From Alphaproteobacteria bacterium (GTDB taxonomy: Bacteria; Pseudomonadota; Alphaproteobacteria; UBA8366), in the NCBI GenBank assembly GCA_029861675.1, contig JAOTYV010000093.1, forward strand, positions 1 through 14,764: a stretch of 14,764 bases of DNA, read 5' to 3'. The translations under genes and the position numbers were made by a program. The notes under the pieces are model-generated. The model did not search any database. It saw only the letters and a program-made list of their open reading frames with translations, and was not told the origin of the DNA. This document shows positions 6,762-13,398 of the stretch, in pieces (the first letter of the stretch is position 1; each line of letters begins with the position of its first letter).

Positions 6762-8093
6762 ATGCAGCAAACGCTCGAAAATTTCCTACGGGCATTGCGC
6801 GCGGTGGATGTGCAGGTTTCGCCGGCGGAGGCCATCGATGCGCATTGCACGGTCGAAGCCGTGGGATATGCGGACCGCGAGCTACTGAAGGATGCCCTGT
6901 GTGCCGCCCTGGCCAAGAGCGTGGACGAAGTCGACCGGTATCAGGAATGCTTCGACATGTTCTTCAGCCGCGAGGAGTTCCGCGAGCCGCCCCGGGAAAT
7001 CGACGTTGACTCCGAGTTGGTTGCCGACCAAGCGCTTGCGCAATTGCTGGCCGGCGGAACCGGCGAGGAATTCGCGCAAGCCATGGAGCAGGCCGCCAAC
7101 GAGGCCGGCGTTGCCAACATCCGCTATGCGACGCAGCGCGGCCTCTTCATGCGGCGGCTGCTCGACCGGATGGGTTTGCGCGATCTCGAAAAGCTGATCG
7201 CCAACCTCAAGCGCTCCGGCGATCCGGACGATGCCGAGATGGCGATGCGCCTCGATCAGGGGCGCACCTACCTGTTCGACGAGGCGCGGCAATACGTCAA
7301 CCGGCAGTACGAGCTGTATGCGCGGCCCGCCGGCGAGCAGCTGCGCGAGGAATTCCTGGTCGAGACCGGGTTGTCGGCGGTCGAGCAACGGGATTTCGAC
7401 CGGATGCACAGGATAGTGCGGCGCATGGCGAAGCGGCTGGCCAGCCGGTACAACCGCCGCCGCAAGCATACCAAGCGCGGCGTGCTCGATGTCGGGCGCA
7501 CGCTTCGCCGCAACATGGCGCATGACGGCATTCCGTTCGAGACCCAATGGAAACAGACCAAGATCGAACGGCCGAAGATCGTGGTGATCTGCGACGTCTC
7601 GCAATCCGTTGCCGCCGCGGCGCGGTTTTTGCTGCTGTTCCTCTATTCGTTGAACGAGTTGATTGCCTCGCTTCGCGCCTTCGCCTTTTCCGCATTCCTG
7701 AACGAGATCAGCGATATTCTGGAAAAGCAAACGGTGGAAGCGGCGATCCCGGAAGTTCTCGAAAAAATCGGCTTCCGGCCGACCGATTACGGCCAGGCCT
7801 TCGCCGATTTCGATGCGGATTTCATGGATGCGGTCGACCGGCGCACCACGGTGATCATTCTCGGCGACGGGCGTTCCAACGATGGCGACCCGCGTATCGA
7901 TCTGATGCGCCAAATTCACGACCGGTCGAAAGCCGTCATCTGGCTGAATCCGGAACCGGAGACGTTCTGGGGCACCGGCGATTCCGAAATGCTGCGCTAT
8001 CGCACCTTCTGCCACGTCGCCAAGACGTGCAGCACGGTGCAGGATCTGGAACGCATCATCGACGATGTGTTGAAGAGCTACATCCGCGCGTGA
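6762..8093 (+). CDS. CoxE-like VWA-domain protein
   Basis: The protein has 443 residues, the size of CoxE-like proteins. A charged, largely helical N-terminal part ends in the signature [14 protein letters not shown] at about 239-252. The VWA fold follows from about 271, and its metal-ion-dependent adhesion site is complete: D278-V-S280-Q-S282, T341 (PTDYGQAF) and D369 (LGDGRSND). WLNPEPE at 394-400 is another CoxE landmark. AGGCGGCAGG before the ATG can act as ribosome-binding site. VWA proteins of this type partner with the MoxR ATPase encoded just upstream and probably recruit the client protein. In CO dehydrogenase clusters CoxE takes part in cofactor maturation, but no such target is encoded here. 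The last 16 bases overlap the end of the convergent copper ATPase gene, leaving no room for a terminator. Confidence 0.9.
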   Translation: MQQTLENFLRALRAVDVQVSPAEAIDAHCTVEAVGYADRELLKDALCAALAKSVDEVDRYQECFDMFFSREEFREPPREIDVDSELVADQALAQLLAGGTGEEFAQAMEQAANEAGVANIRYATQRGLFMRRLLDRMGLRDLEKLIANLKRSGDPDDAEMAMRLDQGRTYLFDEARQYVNRQYELYARPAGEQLREEFLVETGLSAVEQRDFDRMHRIVRRMAKRLASRYNRRRKHTKRGVLDVGRTLRRNMAHDGIPFETQWKQTKIERPKIVVICDVSQSVAAAARFLLLFLYSLNELIASLRAFAFSAFLNEISDILEKQTVEAAIPEVLEKIGFRPTDYGQAFADFDADFMDAVDRRTTVIILGDGRSNDGDPRIDLMRQIHDRSKAVIWLNPEPETFWGTGDSEMLRYRTFCHVAKTCSTVQDLERIIDDVLKSYIRA

Positions 8094-10510
8094 CGCAGCC
8101 GCAGCGCATTGCCGATCACCGAGACGGAACTCAGGCTCATGGCCGCCGCGGCGATCATCGGGCTCAGCAGAATACCGAAGAACGGAAATAATACACCGGC
8201 GGCGATCGGCAGGCCGAGCGCGTTGTAGATGAAGGCGAAGAACAGGTTCTGCCGGATGTTGCGCATGGTTGCCCGGCTGAGCCGGCGCGCCCTGACGATG
8301 CCGTTGAGGTCGCCTTTGACCAGCGTGACGCCGGCGCTTTCGATGGCGACGTCGGTGCCGCTGCCCATGGCGATGCCGATATCCGCCTGCGCCAGCGCCG
8401 GCGCATCGTTGACACCGTCGCCGGCCATGGCGACGATCCGGCCTTGCTGCTGCAGGCGGCGGACCGCTCCGTTTTTTTGATCGGGCAGGACGTCCGCCTC
8501 GACCTCGTCGATGTCGAGCGTTTTTGCGACGGAAAGCGCGGTGGTCCGGTTGTCGCCGGTCATCATGACGACGCGCAGCCCTTCGGCTTTTAGGGCGTGG
8601 ATGGCCGCCGCCGTGGTCTCCTTGATCGGGTCGGCGACGGCGACCAGACCGGTCGCCGTGACCCCGGCGGCGAGAAACATTACCGTGGCGCCGTCACGCC
8701 GGAGGTCTTCCGCGCGTTTATTGAGCTGTGCGGTGTCGATACCCCGGTCCCGCAGGAGCGCCCTATTACCCAGCAGCACGGGCGTGCCGTCGACCAGCCC
8801 CGCCACGCCCTTGCCCGTTATGGAGTCGAAATCACCGGGGTCGGCAAGGGCGATGCCGCGTTCGGTCGCCGCCGCGACAATCGCCTCGGCAAGAGGATGT
8901 TCGCTGGCGCGCTCCAGGCTCGCCGCTAAAAAGAGGATGTTGTTTTCCTCGCCGTCCTTGAGGGCGACCACTTCCCGCAGCCGGGGCTTGCCGAGGGTGA
9001 GCGTCCCGGTCTTGTCGACCACCAGCGTGTCGACCTTTTCGAACCGTTCGAGCGCCTCGGCATTCTTGATCAGGACGCCGGCGCGCGCGCCGCGGCCGAC
9101 GCCGACCATGATGGACATCGGCGTCGCCAGCCCGAGCGCGCAGGGGCAGGCGATGATCAGAACCGAGACCGCCGCGAGCAGCGCATAGGCCAGCGCCGGC
9201 GGCGGTCCCCAGAGCGCCCAAGCCGCGAAGGCAAGGATGGCGACGAGCACGACCATCGGCACGAAGTATCCGGCCACCACGTCGGCGAGCCGCTGAATCG
9301 GCGCACGGCTGCGCTGCGCGTCGGCGACCATTCGGACGATGCGCGCCAGCATCGTGTCGCTGCCGACTTTCTCCGCGCGCATGATGAAGCCGCCGCTGCC
9401 GTTCAGCGTGCCGCCGATGACCGGATCGCCGCCGGTTTTTTCGACCGGGATAGGCTCGCCGGTGACCATCGATTCGTCGACCGCGCTGCGTCCTTCCAGG
9501 ACGATACCATCGACCGGAATGCCGTCGCCCGGCCGGACCCGCAACCGGTCGCCGGCCTGCACCCGATCGAGGGCGATTTCCTCATCCTCCCCGTCGTCGC
9601 GGACGCGGTGCGCGAATTTCGGCGCAAGGTCGAGCAGCGCCCGCAGCGCGCCGCCGGTCCGTTCGCGGGCGCGCAGCTCGAGCACCTGGCCGAGCAGCAC
9701 GAGAGTCGTGATGACGGCGGCGGCCTCGAAATAGAGTCCGACCTGTCCGGACGGCCCGCGGAACCCTGCCGGGAATATTTCCGGCGCTATTATCGCGATC
9801 AGGCTGTAGAGAAAGGCGGTGGCGGTGCCGATGGCGATCAGGGTGAACATGTTGAGATTGCGCGTGACGACCGATTTCCAGCCCCGCACGAAAAACGGCC
9901 AGCCCGCCCAAAGCACCACCGGGGCCGCGAGCGCCAATTGGGTCCAAGGGTTCCACCAGCCGCTAACCAGCGCCGCGATGCCGGGCACCATTTCGCCCAT
10001 GGTGATGACGAGAAGCGGTGCGGTCAGCACGGCGCCGATCCAGAACCGGCGGGTCATATCGATCAATTCCGGGTTGGGCGGGGCGTCGACGGTCACCGTT
10101 ACGGGCTCCAACGCCATGCCGCAGATCGGGCATTCGCCCGGTTCGTCGCGAAGAACCTCCGGGTGCATCGGGCAGGTGTATTGCGTCTTGGTGTTGGTCA
10201 GTACCGCGGTCGATTCCAGAGCCATGCCGCATTTCGGGCAGATGTCGGGCGTGTCGCTGCTCACGCCCGGGCACATCGGGCAGAAATAGGCGTCCTCGCC
10301 CGGTCCTTTCCGGATTGCGGTGTCTCCCGCCGGTTCGCCCGCATTGTTCAGGTAGTGTGCCGGTTCGCCGGAAAATTTATCGGCGCAACCGGCGGAGCAA
10401 AAACAATACTCGGCGCCCTCGTGCTGGACGCGGTGTTTTGCGGTGGCGGAATCGACCGCCATGCCGCAAACGGGGTCGATGGTCGCAGCGCTGTCGGCCG
10501 CCTGTGCCAT
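8078..10510 (-). CDS. copA: Copper-exporting P1B-type ATPase (CopA) with YHS and heavy-metal-binding domains
   Basis: The protein is about 810 residues from the ATG at 10510; a GTG at 10522 would add four and lacks a clear ribosome-binding site. Residue numbers below count from the GTG. A YHS domain (C19, C40, C42, C46; about 15-57) is followed by two zinc-ribbon-like heavy-metal-binding domains at 79-103 and 115-141. The first reads CPMCPG where CPMHPE is usual; the second is canonical. There is no classical GMxCxxC HMA domain. The core has TGEP at 354-357, the transmembrane C459-P-C461, phosphorylated D503 in DKTGT, H542-P543 and GDGVNDAP at 701-708. Y766-N767 ([11 protein letters not shown]) and M795 with following serines ([15 protein letters not shown]) are the Cu(I) ligand pattern of P1B-1 pumps. 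The likely role is ATP-driven Cu(I) export across the inner membrane. A small SHOCT protein is encoded upstream. Confidence 0.93.
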   Translation of the reverse strand: MAQAADSAATIDPVCGMAVDSATAKHRVQHEGAEYCFCSAGCADKFSGEPAHYLNNAGEPAGDTAIRKGPGEDAYFCPMCPGVSSDTPDICPKCGMALESTAVLTNTKTQYTCPMHPEVLRDEPGECPICGMALEPVTVTVDAPPNPELIDMTRRFWIGAVLTAPLLVITMGEMVPGIAALVSGWWNPWTQLALAAPVVLWAGWPFFVRGWKSVVTRNLNMFTLIAIGTATAFLYSLIAIIAPEIFPAGFRGPSGQVGLYFEAAAVITTLVLLGQVLELRARERTGGALRALLDLAPKFAHRVRDDGEDEEIALDRVQAGDRLRVRPGDGIPVDGIVLEGRSAVDESMVTGEPIPVEKTGGDPVIGGTLNGSGGFIMRAEKVGSDTMLARIVRMVADAQRSRAPIQRLADVVAGYFVPMVVLVAILAFAAWALWGPPPALAYALLAAVSVLIIACPCALGLATPMSIMVGVGRGARAGVLIKNAEALERFEKVDTLVVDKTGTLTLGKPRLREVVALKDGEENNILFLAASLERASEHPLAEAIVAAATERGIALADPGDFDSITGKGVAGLVDGTPVLLGNRALLRDRGIDTAQLNKRAEDLRRDGATVMFLAAGVTATGLVAVADPIKETTAAAIHALKAEGLRVVMMTGDNRTTALSVAKTLDIDEVEADVLPDQKNGAVRRLQQQGRIVAMAGDGVNDAPALAQADIGIAMGSGTDVAIESAGVTLVKGDLNGIVRARRLSRATMRNIRQNLFFAFIYNALGLPIAAGVLFPFFGILLSPMIAAAAMSLSSVSVIGNALRLRHARM

Positions 10511-10616
10511 GGGTAAACTCACGGTGCCGCTGGAACGGGGGTTCGGGACAAACTCGTCTTAACTCAGGCGGTGATATGCGAATTTTCCGGGCAATTCAAA
10601 GATTCCCGGACGGAAT

Positions 10617-10637
10617 ATGTTCCCGTAGGGGGAAGGT
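10617..10637 (-). promoter_or_regulatory. CueR-like operator upstream of copA
   Basis: Read on the minus strand, ACCTTCC, seven bases, then GGAACAT matches the CueR dyad ACCTTCC-N7-GGAAGGT at 12 of 14 arm positions. It lies roughly 100 bases before the copA start, in the 165-base gap after the SHOCT gene. MerR-family copper activators bind such dyads between widely spaced -35 and -10 elements; the hexamers here are not convincing. A second dyad, ATTCC-N5-GGAAT, sits next to it at 10602-10616. No MerR/CueR gene is present in the window. Confidence 0.5.
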
Positions 10638-10675
10638 TTCGTACCCTGGCCTCCATTTCGCCCATTCTGCGGCGG

Positions 10676-11002
10676 TTAATCGCCGAGCACCTTCCGCCGC
10701 TCTTCAAATTCGGTTTTGTCGATTTCGCCCCGCGCAAAGCGCTCCTTAAGAATGTCCAAAGGCGAATTCTGCGAAGGACCGTTCGTCGTCACTCCGTTGC
10801 CGGCGTCTGCCCGGCGAACGAAGAAAAGGATAAGGGCGACCGCGGCGACCAGGAAAAGCATCATCATGACCGGTCCCACGAACCAGCCATGCCACCCGCC
10901 GCCCCACATGGGATGGCCGTAATACGCGCCTTGCGGCTCGGCGAGTGCGGCGCCCGCGGCCAGTGTGACCGGCGCTGCAGCGAGAAAACTCATGATTTTC
11001 AT
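10676..11002 (-). CDS. Small SHOCT-domain membrane protein
   Basis: The protein is 108 residues from the ATG at 11002, with AGGTG a few bases upstream. The longer frame from 11122 would cross the FNR-type box and inverted repeat and is unlikely. Residues 1-21 look like a signal peptide or first membrane helix ending in ALAEP. A His/Met/Trp/Gly-rich stretch follows (GHPMWGGGWHGW, 29-40), which could bind metal. A membrane helix spans about 43-62, with R63-R64 after it. The C-terminus, about 81-108, is a SHOCT motif (PLDILKERFARGEIDKTEFE). SHOCT proteins are widespread and mostly uncharacterised. Adjacency to copA on the same strand suggests a role in copper or envelope stress, but this is inferred from context only. 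They could be co-transcribed, or copA could use its own promoter. Confidence 0.8.
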   Translation of the reverse strand: MKIMSFLAAAPVTLAAGAALAEPQGAYYGHPMWGGGWHGWFVGPVMMMLFLVAAVALILFFVRRADAGNGVTTNGPSQNSPLDILKERFARGEIDKTEFEERRKVLGD

Positions 11003-11029
11003 GTCGCACCTATATGATTTCGAATTAAC

Positions 11030-11074
11030 GATCAGCGCATGCAAGGGCGCGCCTCGTCCTTGCATGCGCTGATC
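11030..11074. repeat. Perfect 17-bp inverted repeat with 11-bp loop
   Basis: The left arm GATCAGCGCATGCAAGG (11030-11046) and right arm CCTTGCATGCGCTGATC (11058-11074) are exact reverse complements around an 11-base centre. In RNA the stem could extend by a G-U and two more G-C pairs. No T-run follows on either strand, so it does not look like an intrinsic terminator. It lies 28 bases before the SHOCT start codon, where it could be an operator or a leader hairpin of the minus-strand transcript. Confidence 0.85.
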
Positions 11075-11099
11075 CAACCATTTGATTTGGCTGGCATCG

Positions 11100-11113
11100 T
11101 TGATGTGCATCAA
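11100..11113. promoter_or_regulatory. FNR/FixK/ANR-type box TTGAT-N4-ATCAA
   Basis: The sequence TTGATGTGCATCAA matches the FNR-family consensus TTGAT-N4-ATCAA at all ten fixed positions, and the dyad extends one base each side (GTTGATG/CATCAAC). It lies in the divergent gap between the minus-strand SHOCT/copA genes and the plus-strand ArsR operon. It is centred about 68 bases before the predicted ArsR-operon start. On the minus strand, a class II promoter would start near 11065 with a weak -10 (TTGGAT). Which side it controls is not decided by the sequence. Confidence 0.7.
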
Positions 11114-11139
11114 CTGTGCCACCCAAGGCGAAACCGAGC

Positions 11140-11168
11140 TTGACTCCGGCTGGAGGTCAGCTTATATT
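11140..11168 (+). promoter_or_regulatory. Strong predicted promoter of the ArsR operon (leaderless)
   Basis: TTGACT at 11140-11145 and TATATT at 11163-11168 are separated by exactly 17 bases, and each hexamer matches consensus at five of six positions. The predicted start of transcription is 11175-11176, on or one base before the ATG of the ArsR gene, so the mRNA would be leaderless. The GGAGGT at 11152-11157 lies inside the promoter spacer and would not be transcribed. Confidence 0.75.
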
Positions 11169-11187
11169 TAACCGAATGGTTAAATAT
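11164..11187. promoter_or_regulatory. ArsR-family autoregulatory operator covering the -10 element and start codon
   Basis: ATATTTAACC (11164-11173) and GGTTAAATAT (11178-11187) are perfect 10-base inverted arms around GAAT. The dyad overlaps most of the -10 hexamer, the predicted transcription start and the first four codons of the ArsR gene. This is the position expected for an autorepressor site. Symmetry is seen directly; binding by the adjacent ArsR protein is inferred. Confidence 0.75.
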
Positions 11188-11526
11188 CAATCCGCCGATC
11201 TCGATTTGGTTTTCTCGGCGCTGGGGGATGCGACGCGGCGGGCAATTCTCGCCCGGCTTGCCGAAGGGGAGTCGCGCGTGACCGAGTTGGCACGGCCGCA
11301 CGACATGTCGCTGCCCGCCATATCCAAACATCTGCGCGTGCTGGAGCAGGCGGGCTTGGTTAAGAAACAGAAAGACGGCCGGGTCATTCGATGCAGCCTC
11401 GATCCCGCGGCCCTGAAGACCGCGGCCGATTGGGTCGATCAATATCGCCGATTCTGGGACGAGCGGTTCGATCAATTGGCGCGATACCTCGAAGATACAG
11501 ATCCGCATACGAGGAACGACACATGA
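11176..11526 (+). CDS. ArsR-family winged-helix transcriptional repressor
   Basis: The protein is 116 residues from the ATG at 11176. A GTG at 11116 would give a longer frame but lies upstream of the promoter. The winged helix spans about residues 8-75: LGDATRRAILARLAEG, the recognition region SLPAISKHLRVLEQAGLV at 45-62, and the wing KKQKDGRVIRCSL. The Cys-containing metal site of arsenic- or cadmium-sensing ArsR proteins (ELCVCDL-like) is absent, so it is probably not a classical metal sensor and resembles repressors paired with SRPBCC proteins. The stop overlaps the ATG of the AHSA1 gene (ATGA), giving translational coupling. A perfect dyad over its own start codon suggests autorepression of the four-gene operon. 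The signal it senses is unknown. Confidence 0.92.
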   Translation: MVKYQSADLDLVFSALGDATRRAILARLAEGESRVTELARPHDMSLPAISKHLRVLEQAGLVKKQKDGRVIRCSLDPAALKTAADWVDQYRRFWDERFDQLARYLEDTDPHTRNDT

Positions 11527-12002
11527 CAGACGCAAAATCCCGGCGCGAAGCCATGCCCGATAGGGATGCCGCGCCAACGCTCTCGCTTGAACGCCGCTTC
11601 AAGTCTCCACGCGAAACCGTATTCCGCGCCTGGACCGAGCCGGAGCGTATGGCGAAATGGTTTGGTCCCGACGGGTGCACAGTGCCGGTCTGTGAAATCG
11701 ATCTGTGCCCGGGTGGCGCATGGCGCGCCTGCATTTTGTCGTCGGAGTGCAAGGAGCATTTCGTCGGTGGGGTCTACCTGGAAATCGACCCTCCCGAATA
11801 TCTGTCCTTTACCTGGGCCTGGGAGACCGACGGTGTTCCGGGGCACGAAATGGTCGTTGCCGTCGAATTTCATGACAGGGACGGATCGACCGAAATGATT
11901 TTTCATCAGACGCAATTCGACTCGTCCAAAAACCGCGACGATCACGAGCGGGGTTGGTCGAGCAGCTTCGAGTGTCTGGAACGCACACTGATAGAGGAAT
12001 AG
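11523..12002 (+). CDS. AHSA1/SRPBCC-domain protein
   Basis: The protein is 159 residues from the ATG at 11523, which overlaps the ArsR stop by four bases and follows GAGG at 11511-11514. Family landmarks are VFRAWTEPERMAKWFGP at 33-49, PGGAWR at 63-68, GVYLEIDPPEYLSFTWAW at 83-100 and the C-terminal helix HERGWSSSFECLERTL at 141-156. SRPBCC folds form a deep hydrophobic pocket for small ligands; AHSA1 relates to the Hsp90 activator Aha1, but bacterial members of this size are not known to act on Hsp90. Pairs of an ArsR repressor and an AHSA1 protein are common in bacteria, so this protein may bind or process the compound to which the operon responds. The ligand cannot be read from the sequence. 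Confidence 0.9.
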   Translation: MTDAKSRREAMPDRDAAPTLSLERRFKSPRETVFRAWTEPERMAKWFGPDGCTVPVCEIDLCPGGAWRACILSSECKEHFVGGVYLEIDPPEYLSFTWAWETDGVPGHEMVVAVEFHDRDGSTEMIFHQTQFDSSKNRDDHERGWSSSFECLERTLIEE

Positions 12003-12005
12003 GAC

Positions 12006-12635
12006 ATGGCTGACGTCGTCGTTTACGGGTTTCCACAAAGCGGTTTCGTGCGCACCGCCTGCATGGCGCTCGAGGAAAAGGGCGTGGACTATGTCCGCGA
12101 AGATATCGATATGGGATCGGAATCGCACCGGGCGCTGCATCCGTTCGCCAAGATGCCGATCCTCAAACATGAGGACTTCGTCCTTTACGAGACCAGCGCG
12201 ATAACCCGATACATCGATCAGGTTTTCGATGGACCGGCGCTGCAACCATCGGACGCGCGCGCCTGCGCGCGGATGAGTCAATGGATCAGCGCCCATAATC
12301 ACTATTACATCGCGACGATTGCGCGCGAGCTGTTGCTGCCGCGGCTGCTGTATCCGTCGCAGGGGATTGAGGCGGACGAGGACAAGATTGCGCAGGCGAT
12401 GCCGGATATCGAACACCAGCTATCCGTCGCCGATCAGACATTGTCGCAAAGCCCCTATCTCGCGGGGGACGCGCTGTCGCTGGCCGATCTGTTCGTCATT
12501 CCGATTTTTGCCTATCTGGAAATGACGCCGGAGGGGGACCGGCTGCGCGACCCCTATCCGGCGGTCGAACGCTGGCGCGAGGCCATGAAGGCGCGGCCCA
12601 GCTTTGCCGCCACGGCCGCGCCGCTACCGTCCTAA
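12006..12635 (+). CDS. Glutathione S-transferase family protein
   Basis: The protein is 209 residues, the usual GST length. The N-terminal thioredoxin-like domain (about 1-77) has S12 (PQSGFVRT) at the usual catalytic serine position, a cis-proline at P51 (KMPIL) and the glutathione-binding E62-T-S64 (YETSAI). The helical C-terminal domain carries the folding motif SLADLFVIPIFAYL at 158-171. The likely reaction is conjugation of glutathione to an electrophile, or a glutathione-dependent peroxidase or isomerase activity, in the cytosol. AGAGGAATAGGAC provides the ribosome-binding site, three bases after the preceding stop. As the third gene of the ArsR operon it points to a detoxification or thiol-stress role. 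The substrate is unknown. Confidence 0.92.
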   Translation: MADVVVYGFPQSGFVRTACMALEEKGVDYVREDIDMGSESHRALHPFAKMPILKHEDFVLYETSAITRYIDQVFDGPALQPSDARACARMSQWISAHNHYYIATIARELLLPRLLYPSQGIEADEDKIAQAMPDIEHQLSVADQTLSQSPYLAGDALSLADLFVIPIFAYLEMTPEGDRLRDPYPAVERWREAMKARPSFAATAAPLPS

Positions 12636-12662
12636 ATCCATTCGAAGCAGAGGAGTATCATC

Positions 12663-13364
12663 ATGGGGCGACTTCACGAACGGCGATTCCCGGGTGAGAG
12701 CGACGCGTATCGGGATGCCCGTGATCGTCTGCTTGATGCGGAAATGGATCTCCGGAAACGCGTCGAGGCGGTTGCCGCGCTGCGCCGGAGCCTGCCTGCC
12801 GGCGGGCAGTTGAAGGAAGACTACGTGTTCGACGCGGCGTCGCTGGACCAGACGGGTGAAGCGACGACAGGTCGGATAAAATTTTCGGATCTGTTCGAGG
12901 GAGACAAGAAGAGTCTGGTGCTCTACAGCTTCATGTTTGCGCCCGGTGCGGAACTGCCGTGTCCCGCCTGCTCGTCGCTCATGGACAGCCTAAATGGCGG
13001 AACGCCCCATTTACGGAGCCGCATAAATTTTGCCGTGGTGGCGAAGGCGCCAATCGATAAGTTCATGGATTGGGCCGCGCAACGGGGTTGGCGCAATCTG
13101 CGGCTGCTTTCCTCCAATGGCAACAGCTACAACACCGACTATCACGGGGAATCGCCGGAGGCGGGGCAATTGCCGGCGGTCAATGTGTTCCAGAAGACCG
13201 ATGACGGCATCCACCACACCTACAACGCCGAATTGCTCTATGCGCCGAATGAAGATGGGCAGCATCCCCGGCATGTTGATTTTATCTGGCCGCTCTGGAG
13301 TGTGTTCGACCTGACGCCCGAAGGCCGGGGCACCGATTGGTTCCCTCGGCTCTCCTACGACTGA
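12663..13364 (+). CDS. DUF899 family thioredoxin-like protein
   Basis: The protein is 233 residues from the ATG at 12663, with AGGAG at 12651-12655. The N-terminal helix (LLDAEMDLRKRVEAVAALRR, 23-42) is followed by YVFD and a thioredoxin-like fold. C100-P-A-C103 is at the start of CPACSSLMDSLNG, where DUF899 proteins have their conserved CPxC motif. W143, NSYNTDY at 154-160 and the WP(L)W block at 209-212 are further landmarks. DUF899 members are thioredoxin-fold proteins of unknown reaction; the CxxC could be redox-active. It closes the ArsR-AHSA1-GST operon, which fits a thiol or electrophile response, but this is inferred from context. Confidence 0.88.
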   Translation: MGRLHERRFPGESDAYRDARDRLLDAEMDLRKRVEAVAALRRSLPAGGQLKEDYVFDAASLDQTGEATTGRIKFSDLFEGDKKSLVLYSFMFAPGAELPCPACSSLMDSLNGGTPHLRSRINFAVVAKAPIDKFMDWAAQRGWRNLRLLSSNGNSYNTDYHGESPEAGQLPAVNVFQKTDDGIHHTYNAELLYAPNEDGQHPRHVDFIWPLWSVFDLTPEGRGTDWFPRLSYD

Positions 13365-13379
13365 CGGTCCGGTCTTGAA

Positions 13380-13394
13380 CGTCAAAAGTTGACG
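13380..13394. repeat. Short dyad between convergent genes
   Basis: CGTCAA-AAG-TTGACG is a perfect 6-base inverted repeat in the 34-base gap between the DUF899 gene and the convergent PBP1C gene. The stem is short and has no T-run, so a role as bidirectional terminator is only a weak possibility. Confidence 0.3.
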
Positions 13395-13398
13395 GCGC

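Noticed and set aside
5888..6916. Long minus-strand frames opposite the MoxR and VWA genes (also 6882-8015)
   Set aside because: Both plus-strand genes have intact Walker and MIDAS motifs. The antisense products are low-complexity mirrors.
5795..8093. Reading the CoxD/CoxE-like pair as proof of CO oxidation
   Set aside because: No CoxS, CoxM or CoxL gene is in the window, and MoxR-VWA pairs of this type also serve other clients.
9608..10516. Plus-strand frame opposite the N-terminal half of copA
   Set aside because: The minus strand encodes an unmistakable P1B-ATPase. The plus-strand product has no domain features.
11152..11157. GGAGGT as ribosome-binding site of the ArsR gene
   Set aside because: It is 18 bases from the ATG and lies within the 17-base spacer of the predicted promoter, so it would not be in the mRNA.
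13380..13394. CGTCAA/TTGACG dyad as intrinsic terminator
   Set aside because: The stem has only six pairs and no T-run on either strand; kept only as a weak repeat.
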